Part shown: positions 9,464 to 20,992 of the stretch, piece after piece
How the letters are laid out: each line of letters begins with the position of its first letter
Numbering within the stretch: the stretch's first letter is position 1
Origin: Fistulifera solaris
Lineage: Eukaryota > Bacillariophyta > Bacillariophyceae > Naviculales > Stauroneidaceae
DNA: 64,000 bases
Reading direction: 5' to 3'
NCBI GenBank assembly: GCA_030295235.1
Contig: AP026154.1
Span: 1 to 64,000, forward strand
Notes under the pieces: generated by a model
What the model saw: the letters and a program-made list of their open reading frames with translations, nothing else
What the model was told of the DNA's origin: nothing
The model's database searches: none
Made by a program: the position numbers and the translations under genes

Positions 9464-10063
9464 TCAAAGATTTAAAATGTCGATAATTGTTTTGAGAGCT
9501 TTCTCTGCGGCCAAAACTTGTTTCTTCGACTCGTTGAGATACTTGAGAACAGTGTCTTGGCCACCACCCGGGTTGTATTCGCCGAACTGACTAATGAAAG
9601 CCATGCTATTGCTCATGCTTACGGCACTATCCCATTCTTCAGACGCCTCAAAGAACGTTTCTAGTAATTCCGGATCGATGTCCATATTCTTCACCTTGGC
9701 AAAAACTTTATCAATCTGAAAGAGCGGATCCGTTGTCGAGCGAAGACCTAACGCTTTTCGAATAGCGTCTGCGTTCCTCTTACATTCACCTCCATTATCG
9801 CGACAGACTGTTGTGTATGCTTCAAAGTTTTCTACCAGGTCGTTAATATCGTTGTATCCTATCTTGATACGTTCTAATTCTTCCTTTGTGGGTGCTGGAG
9901 CCGCGAAAACTGGTTGCGCTTGCGCTATTGCTACGCTACTACCAATCACGGAAGTCACAAATGAGCGTCGCGAGATATTTGTCGTTTTGATTGAGTAAGT
10001 ATGACACATTGTCAAAATAGTCAACAGCAGGGTGGCGCTAAATGCAGAAGTAAAAATTCTCAT
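9464..10063 (-). CDS. Thylakoid-lumen protein, PsbQ-like helical family
   Basis: A 199-residue protein with a tripartite-looking N-terminus: a hydrophobic ER-type signal (ISATLLL-like region, residues 1-22), then a twin-arginine segment (SRRSF, about 32-36), a second hydrophobic stretch and an AxA-type site (VFAAPA, about 52-57). That pattern routes proteins through the plastid envelopes and by Tat transport into the thylakoid lumen. The mature part is all-helical by composition with a conserved-looking CRDNGGEC. It resembles the four-helix lumenal proteins around photosystem II (PsbQ/Psb31-type). I cannot tell which member it is. It converges with the P450 gene, about 140 bp apart. Confidence 0.6.
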   Translation of the reverse strand: MRIFTSAFSATLLLTILTMCHTYSIKTTNISRRSFVTSVIGSSVAIAQAQPVFAAPAPTKEELERIKIGYNDINDLVENFEAYTTVCRDNGGECKRNADAIRKALGLRSTTDPLFQIDKVFAKVKNMDIDPELLETFFEASEEWDSAVSMSNSMAFISQFGEYNPGGGQDTVLKYLNESKKQVLAAEKALKTIIDILNL

Positions 10064-10901
10064 GATTGAAGGTTTTCCTTTCTTTTCGAGCGCTTGAAGA
10101 GCTTTTGTTACGATTTACAAGATTGCACGTTTGTTCTTTTTTCTAGCCTTTAGGTGATTCAAGAGTGAAATAAAAAAAGCCTTGTGGTGAATGTGTTGTT
10201 TTCAATTCGCTATCTTGTGTGAAAACGGGTGTGAATTGCGCTGTGCGTGTGGGTGTGGCTGTGGCGTGTTGTCAGATTGAGGGTCTGGACGTCAATCAGA
10301 GTGGGTTATATATCATGGATCGGGGTAGAAATACGACGTGATTGGGATGGCTCTGTGGTTCGATTCCACAGTACCTGTTACGTTAGTACTTTGTAGGTTA
10401 GTATTATTATCAGTCATCAGTCATCTGTCATCTCCAGTCATCATCAGCATGAGCAGGGTCGTCATTCGTCATCGATCGATCGGATGATGCCGGATCACGG
10501 ATCACACGTTCAAGTCACGAGTTACGAAACCTAAACCCTATTCCCTATACTGTACCAGTTAAACGGTACTTCGGTTCCGTGTTCCGTCTGTCCCTCATAC
10601 CTCAAATTTCCCAAAGGAGTATGTATCGTATTGCCTACTGCCTACACAACATCATGATCCGAACTTGGAACTTGGAACCGACAACGAAGCCGACGAGAAT
10701 CTTGCTGAATCTTTTGTCAATTCATTCTCTCGGCCACCTCGTTCCTCGTTCTCTTGCCGCCGCCTCATTCGTTGTTGTTCCGATGTATAAATAATTACAG
10801 CAACGATCTATCAAAAGGATCTGTATGCAACAAATCGTTATTCATTCTGTGATTATTTAGCAATATTCCAGATACACTTTTTTTCCTCGTGTCCTTTTCT
10901 G
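10064..10901. other. Divergent upstream region, low-complexity
   Basis: About 840 bp between two divergently transcribed genes, so it should hold both promoters. It contains GTCATC-rich low-complexity sequence around 10410-10495 and GTGTG-rich sequence around 10210-10270. A perfect tRNA-like T-arm occurs at about 10355, but no acceptor stem pairs with it. Confidence 0.5.
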
Positions 10902-11705
10902 ATGACTGCGAGTAACGACGATACCTCAAACGCGGTGAATGCGGAAATCTCGGAAAGTGAGAGTGAAGAAGGCGAGGATACTTTTGTTGCAGAGCCTGTT
11001 GTTTTACTAGATCGAGATTCTCTTGCTCGAATCGGTCGTGATCGTCTTCGTGGACCTCCTTCTGTGGCTTCTACTGATCTTGCATCGACTGTAGGCTCAG
11101 TTGTTGGGCCTGCTCGTGATGCTTGTCGTAAATCAATTACATTCTATCACAACGAATCTCTCGAATGGGGGATTACTTTATGTGCGGCTGACTTTCATAA
11201 GAAACGCTTTCTCAAGAAGAAGAAACCCATTAAGAGACTGTTTGTTGCGGGTTTGAGTGGCTGTTTTGAGCATTCAAAGCTTCATGAAGGAGATTTCCTG
11301 GCAACCATCAACGATAAACCTGCGCCTTCCGATCCTGATCTCGCGGTAGAAGAAATGCGTACAGCGCTTCGCAACGATGGATATCTTTCAGTTTCTGTCG
11401 AGAATCCGGAGGGCTCAGAGATCCTTATGCAAGCTACGGTCATCAAGCCGCGCCCCAATATGACTTACGAAGAAATGGGCATGGTGGTGTGGAATTGGCC
11501 GCTTCTATGTATTAGGACGATCGACAAGAACACGGTCTTCGCCCTCACGCTTTTACGCGATTGCGACCATATTGTTGCTATCAACGATATCGAAACAGAA
11601 GATATGAAGGTAGACCAGTTCGCGCACATCATGACGAATCTAGATCATGAAATCACAATTACAGTTCTTCGAAGGAAACAACGATTATCCGGTAATTTTA
11701 GCTGA
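10902..11705 (+). CDS. PDZ-domain protein
   Basis: A single-exon protein of 267 residues. The first 75 are acidic and Ser-rich, hence probably disordered. From about residue 78 (ITFYHNESLEWGITL) to 165 there is a PDZ-like fold with the typical phrase GDFLATINDKPA. A second, weaker PDZ-like repeat follows at about 185-258, with DHIVAINDIETEDM and ITITVLRR. PDZ domains bind C-terminal peptides and act as scaffolds. No catalytic domain, signal peptide or membrane span is seen, so the location is probably cytosolic. This diatom-style double PDZ protein has no assigned function that I know of. Confidence 0.7.
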   Translation: MTASNDDTSNAVNAEISESESEEGEDTFVAEPVVLLDRDSLARIGRDRLRGPPSVASTDLASTVGSVVGPARDACRKSITFYHNESLEWGITLCAADFHKKRFLKKKKPIKRLFVAGLSGCFEHSKLHEGDFLATINDKPAPSDPDLAVEEMRTALRNDGYLSVSVENPEGSEILMQATVIKPRPNMTYEEMGMVVWNWPLLCIRTIDKNTVFALTLLRDCDHIVAINDIETEDMKVDQFAHIMTNLDHEITITVLRRKQRLSGNFS

Positions 11706-11783
11706 TTCGTTTTTAAGCTTCGATATTTAGAAATTTAGTAAGAGAAGTAGTTCATATGCATTCAACATCGGTGTAGCAGTTCT

Positions 11784-14700
11784 TTAACCAAGGCGCTCCA
11801 AAATAACTTGGGCAGGTACTGCATACGGTCCAAGAGACTCGGCCAGTTTGGTCAAGACCGCTTTCGGTGCGATCGCTTTGCGTGGGACTTTTCCCGGGCG
11901 AGAAAGCATCAAAGGTGGCATCCCGACAAACGAGTTCGCAGTGACCACCGTTGACAACAAGAACAGAACATTTGAAACGGCAGCATCCCAGTACTTTGGC
12001 GTTTTGATTTCGGTTTTGGGATCAAATCTCCATTGCAAAAAGTTCATCATGAGCACCTCTGTTTGGGGATTCAAAACGTCCTTCAAAGATCCACGGCCTA
12101 GTGTCATCAGTGCTGTCAAGTGATAGCTGGCCTCCGAGAAGTCATCCTTGTTGACGAAACAAAACTTGACTACTCGACCAAAATGCTTACATGCCGCGTC
12201 CAATGCTTCCTTTTGGTGCTCTAATGACATGCCATCCCAAAGACGTGCCAGACCCTGTGAAGCGGCGGCGACAACGGTGCTCGCTACGGTGGGGGTTTCA
12301 ATATAGCCAATAGCACTTTCGTCAAGCCGTCGACATTCTTAGCGTAGGGAGACAAGGCACTCAGGAGTTGTAAAGCTTCAAACTGTAGATCTTCATTTTG
12401 GATCATGGAAGCTAAGATTGGCATGAGCGAGGAATGATGATCTTCCAGCTTGGGAGCGAGCGCAGCCAAGAAGGAACAACTAGCGACAACTAACTCAATT
12501 TCTTTTTTATCCAACTTCCGCAAAACCTGCTCATTTGCCAAACTGGGCTCCTCCTCTTCGAACGGACTTTTTTCAATTAGGTCGTCTTGCGTTTCGTCTT
12601 TATTCTCCTTCTCTCGAAGAGCGTCGCCCATTACTTTTCCCTCATCATCGGGCGTGGCGCGACTGTCAACAACGGCCACGATGATATCCACTGCACGCTC
12701 TATGGCTGCTAGACTATGCGCGTGGGCGGCCACTCGACTTGATCCTCCATTTCTGCACAAACTTGCTAGCAAGTGCATTGCGGACACTGGATTCTGCTCC
12801 TCGGCAGCAATTAGTCGAAGCATTTCACCGAACATGTCGCCTTCCAATAAAACAGTAGGATCGTCCTGGCAAGCCCGCTGCAACGCTTCCAGTGCCGCGA
12901 CTTGGCCTTCCGACGCTATGAGTGACACTGCGTGCAACCCATTCTGTCGACGTAGGACTTGCAATGCTTCTTTGTACTGTGCAACACTAACCAGTAATTG
13001 AACGTCCGGTGCCTCCAAAATGTCGTCTTCGTCATTATGCAAATCGTATTGCCTCAATCGAGCTCGTTCCAAAAAGCGACTTACAACCATGCGACTCATC
13101 ATCGGACCAAGGTCCTTGGCAATTTGTGTTGCTTGAAACGTCGTCAGAGTAAGCAATCCCCTTTCACTGGCTTCACAAAAATCAACCAAACACTGCAACA
13201 GCACGGTGGAAAGCCGAGCGCCAGTTACAGCGTCATCTTCTTCTTCCGCAACGTCATGTTCGCTCATACAGGCTGCAGACAACGCTTTGATTGCTTTGTC
13301 ACGAGGAACACTGGTACTTGACGAGGATAACAATCCCGACTCGGCCAGCTGAGCCACAATACTTGCCAAAAACTGCTTCTTTGTGGAATCCACCGTGCTC
13401 GCCAACAAATCGAGCAACGACACTACCGCCGGTAAGAAAGCGTGCAATATGTCGGACGGCTTCTCCATTATAGCTTGCAGAATATGGTAACACAAGTCTT
13501 GCAGGGCATCATCCGCCCAAAGATTTAGAAGGATAGAAGGCGTATCAAAAGCAACCAAAACCGAGGGTAGATATGACCCTTCACTCCAGTTTGACACAAT
13601 TCTTAACCTCTCCAACAGATTATGGCAGACCAATGGCTTGGTCAGCGAATCCGTTACAAAAGGTGGTGAAGATTGTAATACTTTCAAAAAATGGGCGCAA
13701 AAAGTTGTAACGGCATCCTGGGCGTCATTGTTCTTGGTATGCAAAATCAAACTCCAAAAAGCGTCACTACGCTGAGAAGGAATCATGCAACATGCCACAC
13801 ACATGTGCCAGAAAAAGGCAATGGCAGCTTGGTGCGTATTCTCGAATCCTGCACATGTCTCGGGTACCAGAATCAATGGCATTCCGTACGACTGAGGCAC
13901 CGGCAGGTAGGTATCTGGGTCGTCATGTTCCGGAATTTTCATTTGAGTGGACACAAGTAACGTCGCACACAAGGCATTCACAAAGGAGGCTTCTCCAGCA
14001 ACCGCATCGACCAACACCATGGCTTCTGCGCACATGTAATCACCCTGTACTTGTTGCAGGCATCCGTGTAAGATTTCGAGTCCCAAAAACGTAACATCTG
14101 CTTTAGGATCGCTGGGCTTCTTCGGGGTGTCCGTTGCTGAAGCCCCTAGTGCAGAGCAAATGCTTGTCACGATATCATGCTCCACAAACAATTGCTGTGC
14201 GTGTTTAGAAATGGCGTGAAGAATCTCCAATGCTAGCATAGGAATTTCTTCGTCCCTAGCAATCGTCGTTGTCCGAATCAGTTGCGACAAAGCCGACAAT
14301 AATCCGGATTGTGCAGCTGCCACCGCGTGTGAAGGGACTTCAACGATAGGCAAAAGCGCTCGCAAAGATGCTTTCTGAGAAGCTGGATCACTGCTATTGA
14401 TCGAAGCGGTAATAGCTGGTAAGGCATCCTGAGAGATACTGCTAAACAGACTGGGATTTCGTGACAACGACTCGACTGCAGCAACACATTCCGCTTTGAG
14501 TGCAGCTTGCTTCGCCGCCTGTTGTGGTGTAGCTGATGGATTAAGTGGTAGATGCATCACGTTGGTCGCAATACGAATTGCTTGCTTTACCGAATCGCTG
14601 CTGGAAGCATATGGACCGCAAAATCGTACAATTGTCAGCGCTGCCGAAAATTCGTATATATTGCCTTGTTGGAGAGCTGCTTGAAGACTGTCACTAACTG

Positions 14701-17635
14701 GCACAAGGATTCCCGACTGCCCCAAACGTTCGTGTTGCTCCGAAGTTCCATTGGCACAGATGGCTAGAGACAAGCGCAAGCTCGAACTGGTCGCATGAGC
14801 ACCCAATCCGCCGACCAAAAGAGTAGGTAGCAGTGCGTCATCGTTCGTATTCCTGGTAACGACTTGACAAGCAACTTTACAGATTTCTTGACGACGCTGT
14901 AGATATGCGTCCTGACGTGGCTTAGACATCTCCTCTCCCGATATAAAAGTTCCTTCGGTAGTAACGGGTGGAACATTTGATCCACACAAGCTTCCCGCGG
15001 CCAACAAAGCAGCATCAACAGCTTCCAAGAGTGCTGCTTGATGGTAGGTCTCAAGCTGCGCTTGTCCTAAGAGAGATTTGCGACCTAAAAGGCAAGAACT
15101 CTGCAGGCAAGCCAAGCATGCTTCGATCAAATTGTTGGGTTGTCCTTTATGTTTGCCCTTGTTATAGTTTTGACGGGCATCTGCTTCGAGCGCTTGCATA
15201 AAACGCTGCATAGCAATCTGATGATCAAGAGCTATGCCTGCACAGCAGCACAAGAGGCGGCACGCTGCTGTCTTTGCTTTGATTGCGCCGACGCTTGTGA
15301 CAGTGCCCCATTCAATTTGCGTCTGCAGGACACGACTCAGCGTTTCCAACAATCCTGCGTCGACCACCTGCAGCAGTTGATCCAAAAGTTGATTCTGGGC
15401 ACCACTGTTGTGCTGCCAAGCGAATAGCAAACAATTTCCCATGCATTCCAACAAGCCAAGTCCTTTGGGAGATGCATCTCCACGCCAAGAACTTGGTGAA
15501 GGATCAGCATTCCACTGTGATAGATTGACACTTTGGAGAGTCAAAATAGACTCCGCCGAACACGATGTGAGAGCACCAAGGATTGTTGACGCCGCTTCTT
15601 TGATGCGCATGGAGGGCGTATCTTGCTGTCCTTTCGATGCTGCTAACTGTAAACTACCTCCTTGCATCCACTCCACAGCTCTCTGTAGCACGCTTTCATT
15701 GACCAGAGTCATGATAGAGGATGCCACTCCCGGTGCTGCATACTTTTCAAGTCCTTGTTCATACTGTCCTTGACTAGCGACGCGTCCCATGTCGGCTACA
15801 CCCAAGGTAACAGCCGCCAACGTTTCTGCCGCTAGTTGGCGTAGCTGAATCGGGCGATTCGTGTTGGTTAACGATAAAAGAGCCGGTAACGTATTGCCGG
15901 ATTTTATGAGTTCAACCGCCGCTTGACGACAAGCACCTACGGCGGAATTGTCGTGACGGTAATCATAATCAACAGAAATGGTAGCGGCTCGAGGATCTGT
16001 CAACACAGGTCCGACGCAGCTGTTCGCAAACTGACAGCCCAAAGTAGCCACAGAGTGGTCCGCAGATAACAACAGCTGCGCTACCGCGGAGAGAGCTCCG
16101 CCAGCAACGATACTTTGCAACACAGCAGCAGCTTGGTTAGCTTCGGCATTTCCGGCGAAGCCACCACTCATTTCGAACAGTGAAACGTTAGCAGCGTCTA
16201 AAGTTCGGCACAATTGCAGCAGTCCCCCAAGTGCGGCTAATGCATGTGCTCTTGTATCGGCATCGTCACAAGTCATACCTGCTGTTAAGATCAAAATACC
16301 TCCCGATTGCACTAGATCCTGTACAAAACTCTCGTAACGAACGTCATCAGGCGGACTTTGCTGCACCGAAATGTAAGCCGCAACTTCGTTAATGGCTTGC
16401 AAACTTAATTCTTGATCCCAACGAATCAGATGAGAAAGCGTCGCCGCAGCCCAACGTTGCAATTGCGGATTAGGGCTATTCAAGTGATCGATGAGATTTC
16501 GCATTGCACGAGACAGATCGGGCAAGGAAGCATCGGAATTGAGTTGACGCACGATGTGCGGTTCCGTCAGATGACACAGCGTACGCGCTGCCAGTTCCTG
16601 TACCAGCAACGTTTTACGATCAGTACTACCGCGTTCCAACCATTCCAAGAGCGCCTCCCACACCAATGGCAAGGCGAGGACACTCAATTTGGTCTTTTGC
16701 AAGACAGCCTCCCACGCAATACAAGCTGCCAACGCAACGACGGCACGAGCACTCGTATCGTACTTGAGATGACAGTGCGGAATGAGTAATTCCACAATTT
16801 TTTCCAGCAAAGGCGGAAAGTTCCCTCCTGATGGATTTTGCATTTGTTGCGTGACATCAACACTCATGGCACTCAATGCCGCTTGGACCTGGTCTTCTCC
16901 TTTATCTCCTGGTGCCACGAGTAACAAAGGAGTCAAGTAACGACGCCAAGAAAAGAAATTTCCTTGATCGACATCTTCTTGACAGGCATCACAGAGACGC
17001 ACTGGCTTGGCGTACTGAGGACCTTCGAGAGGCAACTGCGTTCGGTGCGACGAACAAGCGTCGCAGAAGATATCTCCACACAGACGACAATGATGACGAC
17101 GTTTCGTGGCTCGAAAGAAAACTGAGCAGTGCGCACAAGCATCTCTTGCGGCATCGGGGATCGTTTCTACCGCAAAATCGAGAGGAGGAAGAGCATCCGA
17201 GAAATCGGCAAGGATACTGTGATGTGAGTCTTGCTGATGATACTGATAGTCGAATTGCGGTTGCTGCGTAACCGTAGGAACAAACGCCGCTTGAGCAGGA
17301 GCCGTGCGACGAGTCACCTGCGTAGAACGGTTCGCTGAAGACGCAGAAGAGGAAGCTACAGTCGGACGCGTCCAAGTCGTAATCTTTCGTTCGTGATCGA
17401 CATAGAAAGGTTTTCCTGTCGTCGGATCGTGCATCACTTGCCAGTTTGAAGGGAGAGGTGCTTCATTACCTTCTTCTTGACGTGAAGACGATAACGAAGG
17501 GGGCGCTGCTGTTTCAACCCAGTCGGCTGGAGGCTCCCATTGTGTTTTCCGTGTAATGTGATTCGCATAAAAGACACGACCGGATTTCGGGTCAGTCGAC
17601 TTGACCCATCCTTGTAGCGCTGCCGGATTGTTCAT
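11784..17635 (-). CDS. WW-WW-FYVE-armadillo giant protein, frame interrupted near C-terminus
   Basis: The main frame, 17635 to 12284, encodes 1783 residues. It has two WW domains (about 7-40 and 61-92), then a FYVE zinc finger (about 161-224: CAHC, RRHHCRLCG, FCDAC, RLCDAC), then about 1,500 residues of helical repeats of armadillo/HEAT type. WW domains bind Pro-rich ligands. FYVE domains bind PI3P on endosomes, although the usual WxxD at its start is IPDA here. The protein is likely an endosomal scaffold. The frame closes at 12284-12286 just after a run of five G (12291-12295), while a frame offset by one base continues without a stop for about 160 residues to 11784. One more base in that run would give a 1950-residue protein. 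Confidence 0.85.
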
Positions 17636-18149
17636 TACCGAAAGACAAACTTTGTCCTAGTACTTTACTAGAGGGAAAGGAATCAAAGTAAGGAAAAGAA
17701 AAGGAAGGAAAGTGAATGGTTTGGTGCTACGTAGTAGTGATGCTAAAGAACGAAGAGGTGCCTTTTTATGCGTTACGCAAGAGTGCATCCGAAAGACCGC
17801 AAACCCGGATCAACAAGAGTAAAAGTCTCAGCAGCGAAGACTACATAATAGCTTAGTGTAAATGGAAAACGGTGTGAATGAGGAGGAGTCGTCTCGTACA
17901 AGCAGCGTTCGTTTACACGACTTGATGACGTGCGTTGCATACTACAATCCAGTCGAGCAGCGCAGCGGTACTCAAAGAGGAACGACCCAACACCCAACAA
18001 AACGCGATGAGCAAGATAAGCAAGAGCCAAAATACAAGTAGAGCATTGAGGCGCAAAACATAGATAAGGGAAACACTTGTAACTGCTGTCGAACCTTTTT
18101 CATACGTAATTGAAGCTTTAGTTCTCTCTATTGAAGAAACAAGCAAAAG
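17636..18149. other. Divergent promoter region
   Basis: 514 bp between the FYVE protein gene (minus) and VPS4 (plus), so it must contain both 5' regions. It is purine-rich next to the FYVE gene start (AAGGAAAAGAAAAGGAAGG). No gene seen. Confidence 0.5.
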
Positions 18150-19628
18150 ATGGACAACTCTATGATCACACAAGGCATCGAAATTGTCGAAAAAGCCATC
18201 AAAGCCGACAATGCCGGAGAGTATGAACAAGCTTTGAATTATTATCGCGATGCACTAAGTCGATTCACGTTAGGGATCAAATACGAAAAGAATAAGGCGC
18301 GAAAGGATCTTATTACGGAACGGGCTGCAGGATACATGAAGCGGGCGGAAGAACTCAAAGAATACATTCAAAAACAGAATGAACTGGATCAAAACTCAGG
18401 AGGAGGAGGCGTAGCAGCCAAAAGCGGTAACGACGGAAAGGAAGACGACGAAAAGAAGAAGTTGAGAGGAGCTCTGGCGGGAGCGATTGTCACAGAAAAG
18501 CCCAATGTTCGTTGGGAAGATGTAGCGGGGCTGGAAAATGCGAAAGAGTCGCTCAAGGAAGTAAGTCACGACTTGATTTCGTTTCCTTGATTATTGATGA
18601 TACTCGGTATTGATTTTCAATGTGGCTTACTCCTTCTTTATCTCTTTATCCTCGTCGACTTTTTGTGTAACTCTGTACTGACAACAACATGATGAAAGAC
18701 TGTTATTTTGCCCACCAAGTTCCCTCAGTTATTCACCGGCAAACGCAAACCGTTCAAGGGCATCTTGTTGTACGGACCCCCCGGAACGGGGAAATCCTAT
18801 TTAGCCAAAGCTGTCGCCACGGAAGCCGACTCAACCTTCTTTTCTGTCAGTAGCGCGGACTTGATTTCAAAGTGGCAAGGAGAAAGTGAAAGATTGGTGC
18901 GAAACTTGTTCGAAATGGCCCGTGAATCCGAAAACGGTAGAGCCATTATCTTTATTGATGAAGTCGATAGTCTTTGCGGAAGTCGCAGTGAAGGAGAAAG
19001 TGACAGCTTGCGTCGTGTTAAAACTGAATTTCTTGTACAAATGGATGGAGTGGGCAAGCAAGATGGACAGGTCTTGATTTTGGGAGCCACTAACATTCCG
19101 TGGGAGCTCGATGCCGCCATTCGAAGACGATTCGAGAAACGTGTCTATATTCCTCTCCCCGAAGCCGAGGCACGGACTTATATGGTGCAGTTACACTTAG
19201 GAGATACTCCCAATGACCTGACCGAAGACGACTTCCAGAAATTGGGAGAAATCACCGAGGGTGCTTCCGGCAGTGACATTGGTGTCTTGGTAAAGGAAGC
19301 TCTCATGCAACCTTTGCGTCGCTGCCAACAGGCGAAACAATTTTACGTGGACGAGGCAGGAAACTATCATCCCTGCGATCAATATCCGTCATGCAGCAAG
19401 TGCCCTCCAAAGTTATCGTCTGATCCGCCCAACAAAGACTACACATGCCGACATTGTGGTGCTAAGCGTATGACGTTGTGGGAAGTTCCTCCGGAAAAGC
19501 TGGTTGCGCCACCCGTTCAACGAACCGATTTTGAGAAAGTCATGCGCAATTCGGTGAGTACCGTCAGTGAAGACGAATTGCAGCGATTTGTTGAGTGGAC
19601 CAAGCTTTTTGGACAAGATGGTGCATAA
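18150..19628 (+). CDS. VPS4: VPS4 AAA-ATPase (ESCRT-III disassembly)
   Basis: Exons 18150-18560 and 18699-19628 flank a 138-bp phase-0 intron (GTAAGT...GAAAG), giving 446 residues, close to the usual 430-440. Residues 5-75 form a MIT domain that binds ESCRT-III tails. The AAA core has Walker A GPPGTGKS (163-170), Walker B IIFIDEVD (220-227) and an Arg-rich second-homology region (RRRFEKR). The C-terminal helix ([16 protein letters not shown]) is the VPS4 signature. The enzyme strips ESCRT-III filaments from membranes in multivesicular-body sorting and abscission. Unusual: where yeast and animal VPS4 have the beta domain, this protein has an insertion with five Cys (363, 369, 372, 387, 390) arranged like a zinc-binding knuckle. 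Confidence 0.95.
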
Positions 19629-20182
19629 AAGGGATCGGCCACCGTTCTTTGTAAACATAGCAGATAAAGCCAGTACACACACAAAGTTATCCTATATGGA
19701 TTGTTTGACCAACCACAAAGGCGTAGAAGAAGCAGAGCGTTTTGTTATTAATCCTTAACATCAATAGCAGGCATAACTCATGACTGAAAGTCAGTCACGG
19801 TAAAATTGACTTGATTAATTTTCAGTTTGGCCCATTCCAGGGTCTCAAGTTAGAGACACGTACGGTTCGTCGGCGCCTTCATTGCCATTGATGATACTGG
19901 TAGGAATAATGGCTTGCTACAATAAGCTTCTGCTCTTTAGAACGCAAAAATATAGGTAGAAGCTGCGACTCGAGGCTCAGTTTTTTTTTTGTCGGAGGCA
20001 AATGTTTTGCGATTATTAGTTCGTCGAACATTCGTCCGTCGTTTGGATTTTGAAAACGGTAAGAACGCATGCGGGCCACCGCCGTCTTCTCGCACAAATT
20101 TTGACTTTTTCGCGTAGTTGCTGCAAAGAGTACTTTTCTTTTCAAGGGCCACACAACAATTGCTCTCTTGACAACAATATAA
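19629..20182. other. Intergenic region before RRP42
   Basis: About 550 bp between two plus-strand genes, holding the VPS4 3' region and the RRP42 promoter. A TATA-like AATATAAATGG overlaps the RRP42 start. Minus-strand open frames here show no recognisable content. Confidence 0.45.
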
Positions 20183-20992
20183 ATGGCGTCTTCTACTAGT
20201 CGCAATTCGAATCAATTTAGCCGGTCAGAACAAAGCTTCATCTCCGCAGAGCCTCGTTTGGACGGACGCAATCGAGATGATTTTCGGCTTCTTCAGCTTA
20301 CTGAAGGATGTTTACCACAGTCTCACGGCTCGTGTCGCTGGAAGAACGGGATATGTAGCGTCAAAGCTTCGATCGTTCAGCCATCGGCTCGATATCCGAC
20401 GAGAGGTGTACTCACAATTCATGTAGACGGACATTTAATGCGATCCCAATATGATCCTTTGCAAACGAAATTGCAACAGCTCATTTCTCTACCGAATAAC
20501 GGAGATGAAGCGAATCGCTTGATAATTCAAGAAGGGGCTTATGTGTGGCAGCTCAATGTGGATGTATGGTTGCTTCAGCTTGACACTATTGACGCAATAT
20601 CTCTTGCAATTCGTTCCGCTGTGCAAAATACGGTCCTGCCTCGCATTCATGCCGAAGACCTAACCATTGCTACTGACCTACCACCTATATCTTTGGCGAA
20701 GTTGTATACTCCTATAGTTATTACGATCACTTGCGTTTCGGCTTCATTGATTCTACTCGACGCCACAGAACTCGAAATGTCGAGTAGTTGGGCCCGAATT
20801 CACATCGCACTCGACGAGCAAGTACAAGTATGTGGTACGAGATGGTCATCAACGGCCACACTTACTACACAGACGATTGCAGACTGTATTCAACTGGCTG
20901 TTCAGGCATACTCAAAACGACTCGCGTCCATCGCAATCAGCACGGCAACATCGGATGCGCTTACTTTAGCTGGTGCGATTGTTTTGCAGTAG
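20183..20992 (+). CDS. RRP42: Exosome subunit RRP42 (RNase PH fold)
   Basis: A single-exon protein of 269 residues. The N-terminal RLDGRNRDDFR motif and the GSCRW segment start an RNase PH domain, with VDVWLLQLDTIDAISLAI in the middle and the C-terminal half reading YTPIVITITCVS, then DATELEM. These match RRP42 (EXOSC7), one of the six subunits of the exosome ring that threads RNA to the Rrp44/Rrp6 nucleases. Like other eukaryotic ring subunits it should be catalytically inactive. The neighbouring ring subunit RRP45 is the main alternative, but the DATxxE phrase and length favour RRP42. It should act in nucleus and cytosol. Confidence 0.78.
   Translation: MASSTSRNSNQFSRSEQSFISAEPRLDGRNRDDFRLLQLTEGCLPQSHGSCRWKNGICSVKASIVQPSARYPTRGVLTIHVDGHLMRSQYDPLQTKLQQLISLPNNGDEANRLIIQEGAYVWQLNVDVWLLQLDTIDAISLAIRSAVQNTVLPRIHAEDLTIATDLPPISLAKLYTPIVITITCVSASLILLDATELEMSSSWARIHIALDEQVQVCGTRWSSTATLTTQTIADCIQLAVQAYSKRLASIAISTATSDALTLAGAIVLQ

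Noticed and set aside
10340-10380. tRNA-like T-arm (TGTGG TTCGATT CCACA) with a perfect B-box
   Set aside because: No acceptor stem complementary to the following bases and no D-arm or anticodon arm at the right distance upstream.
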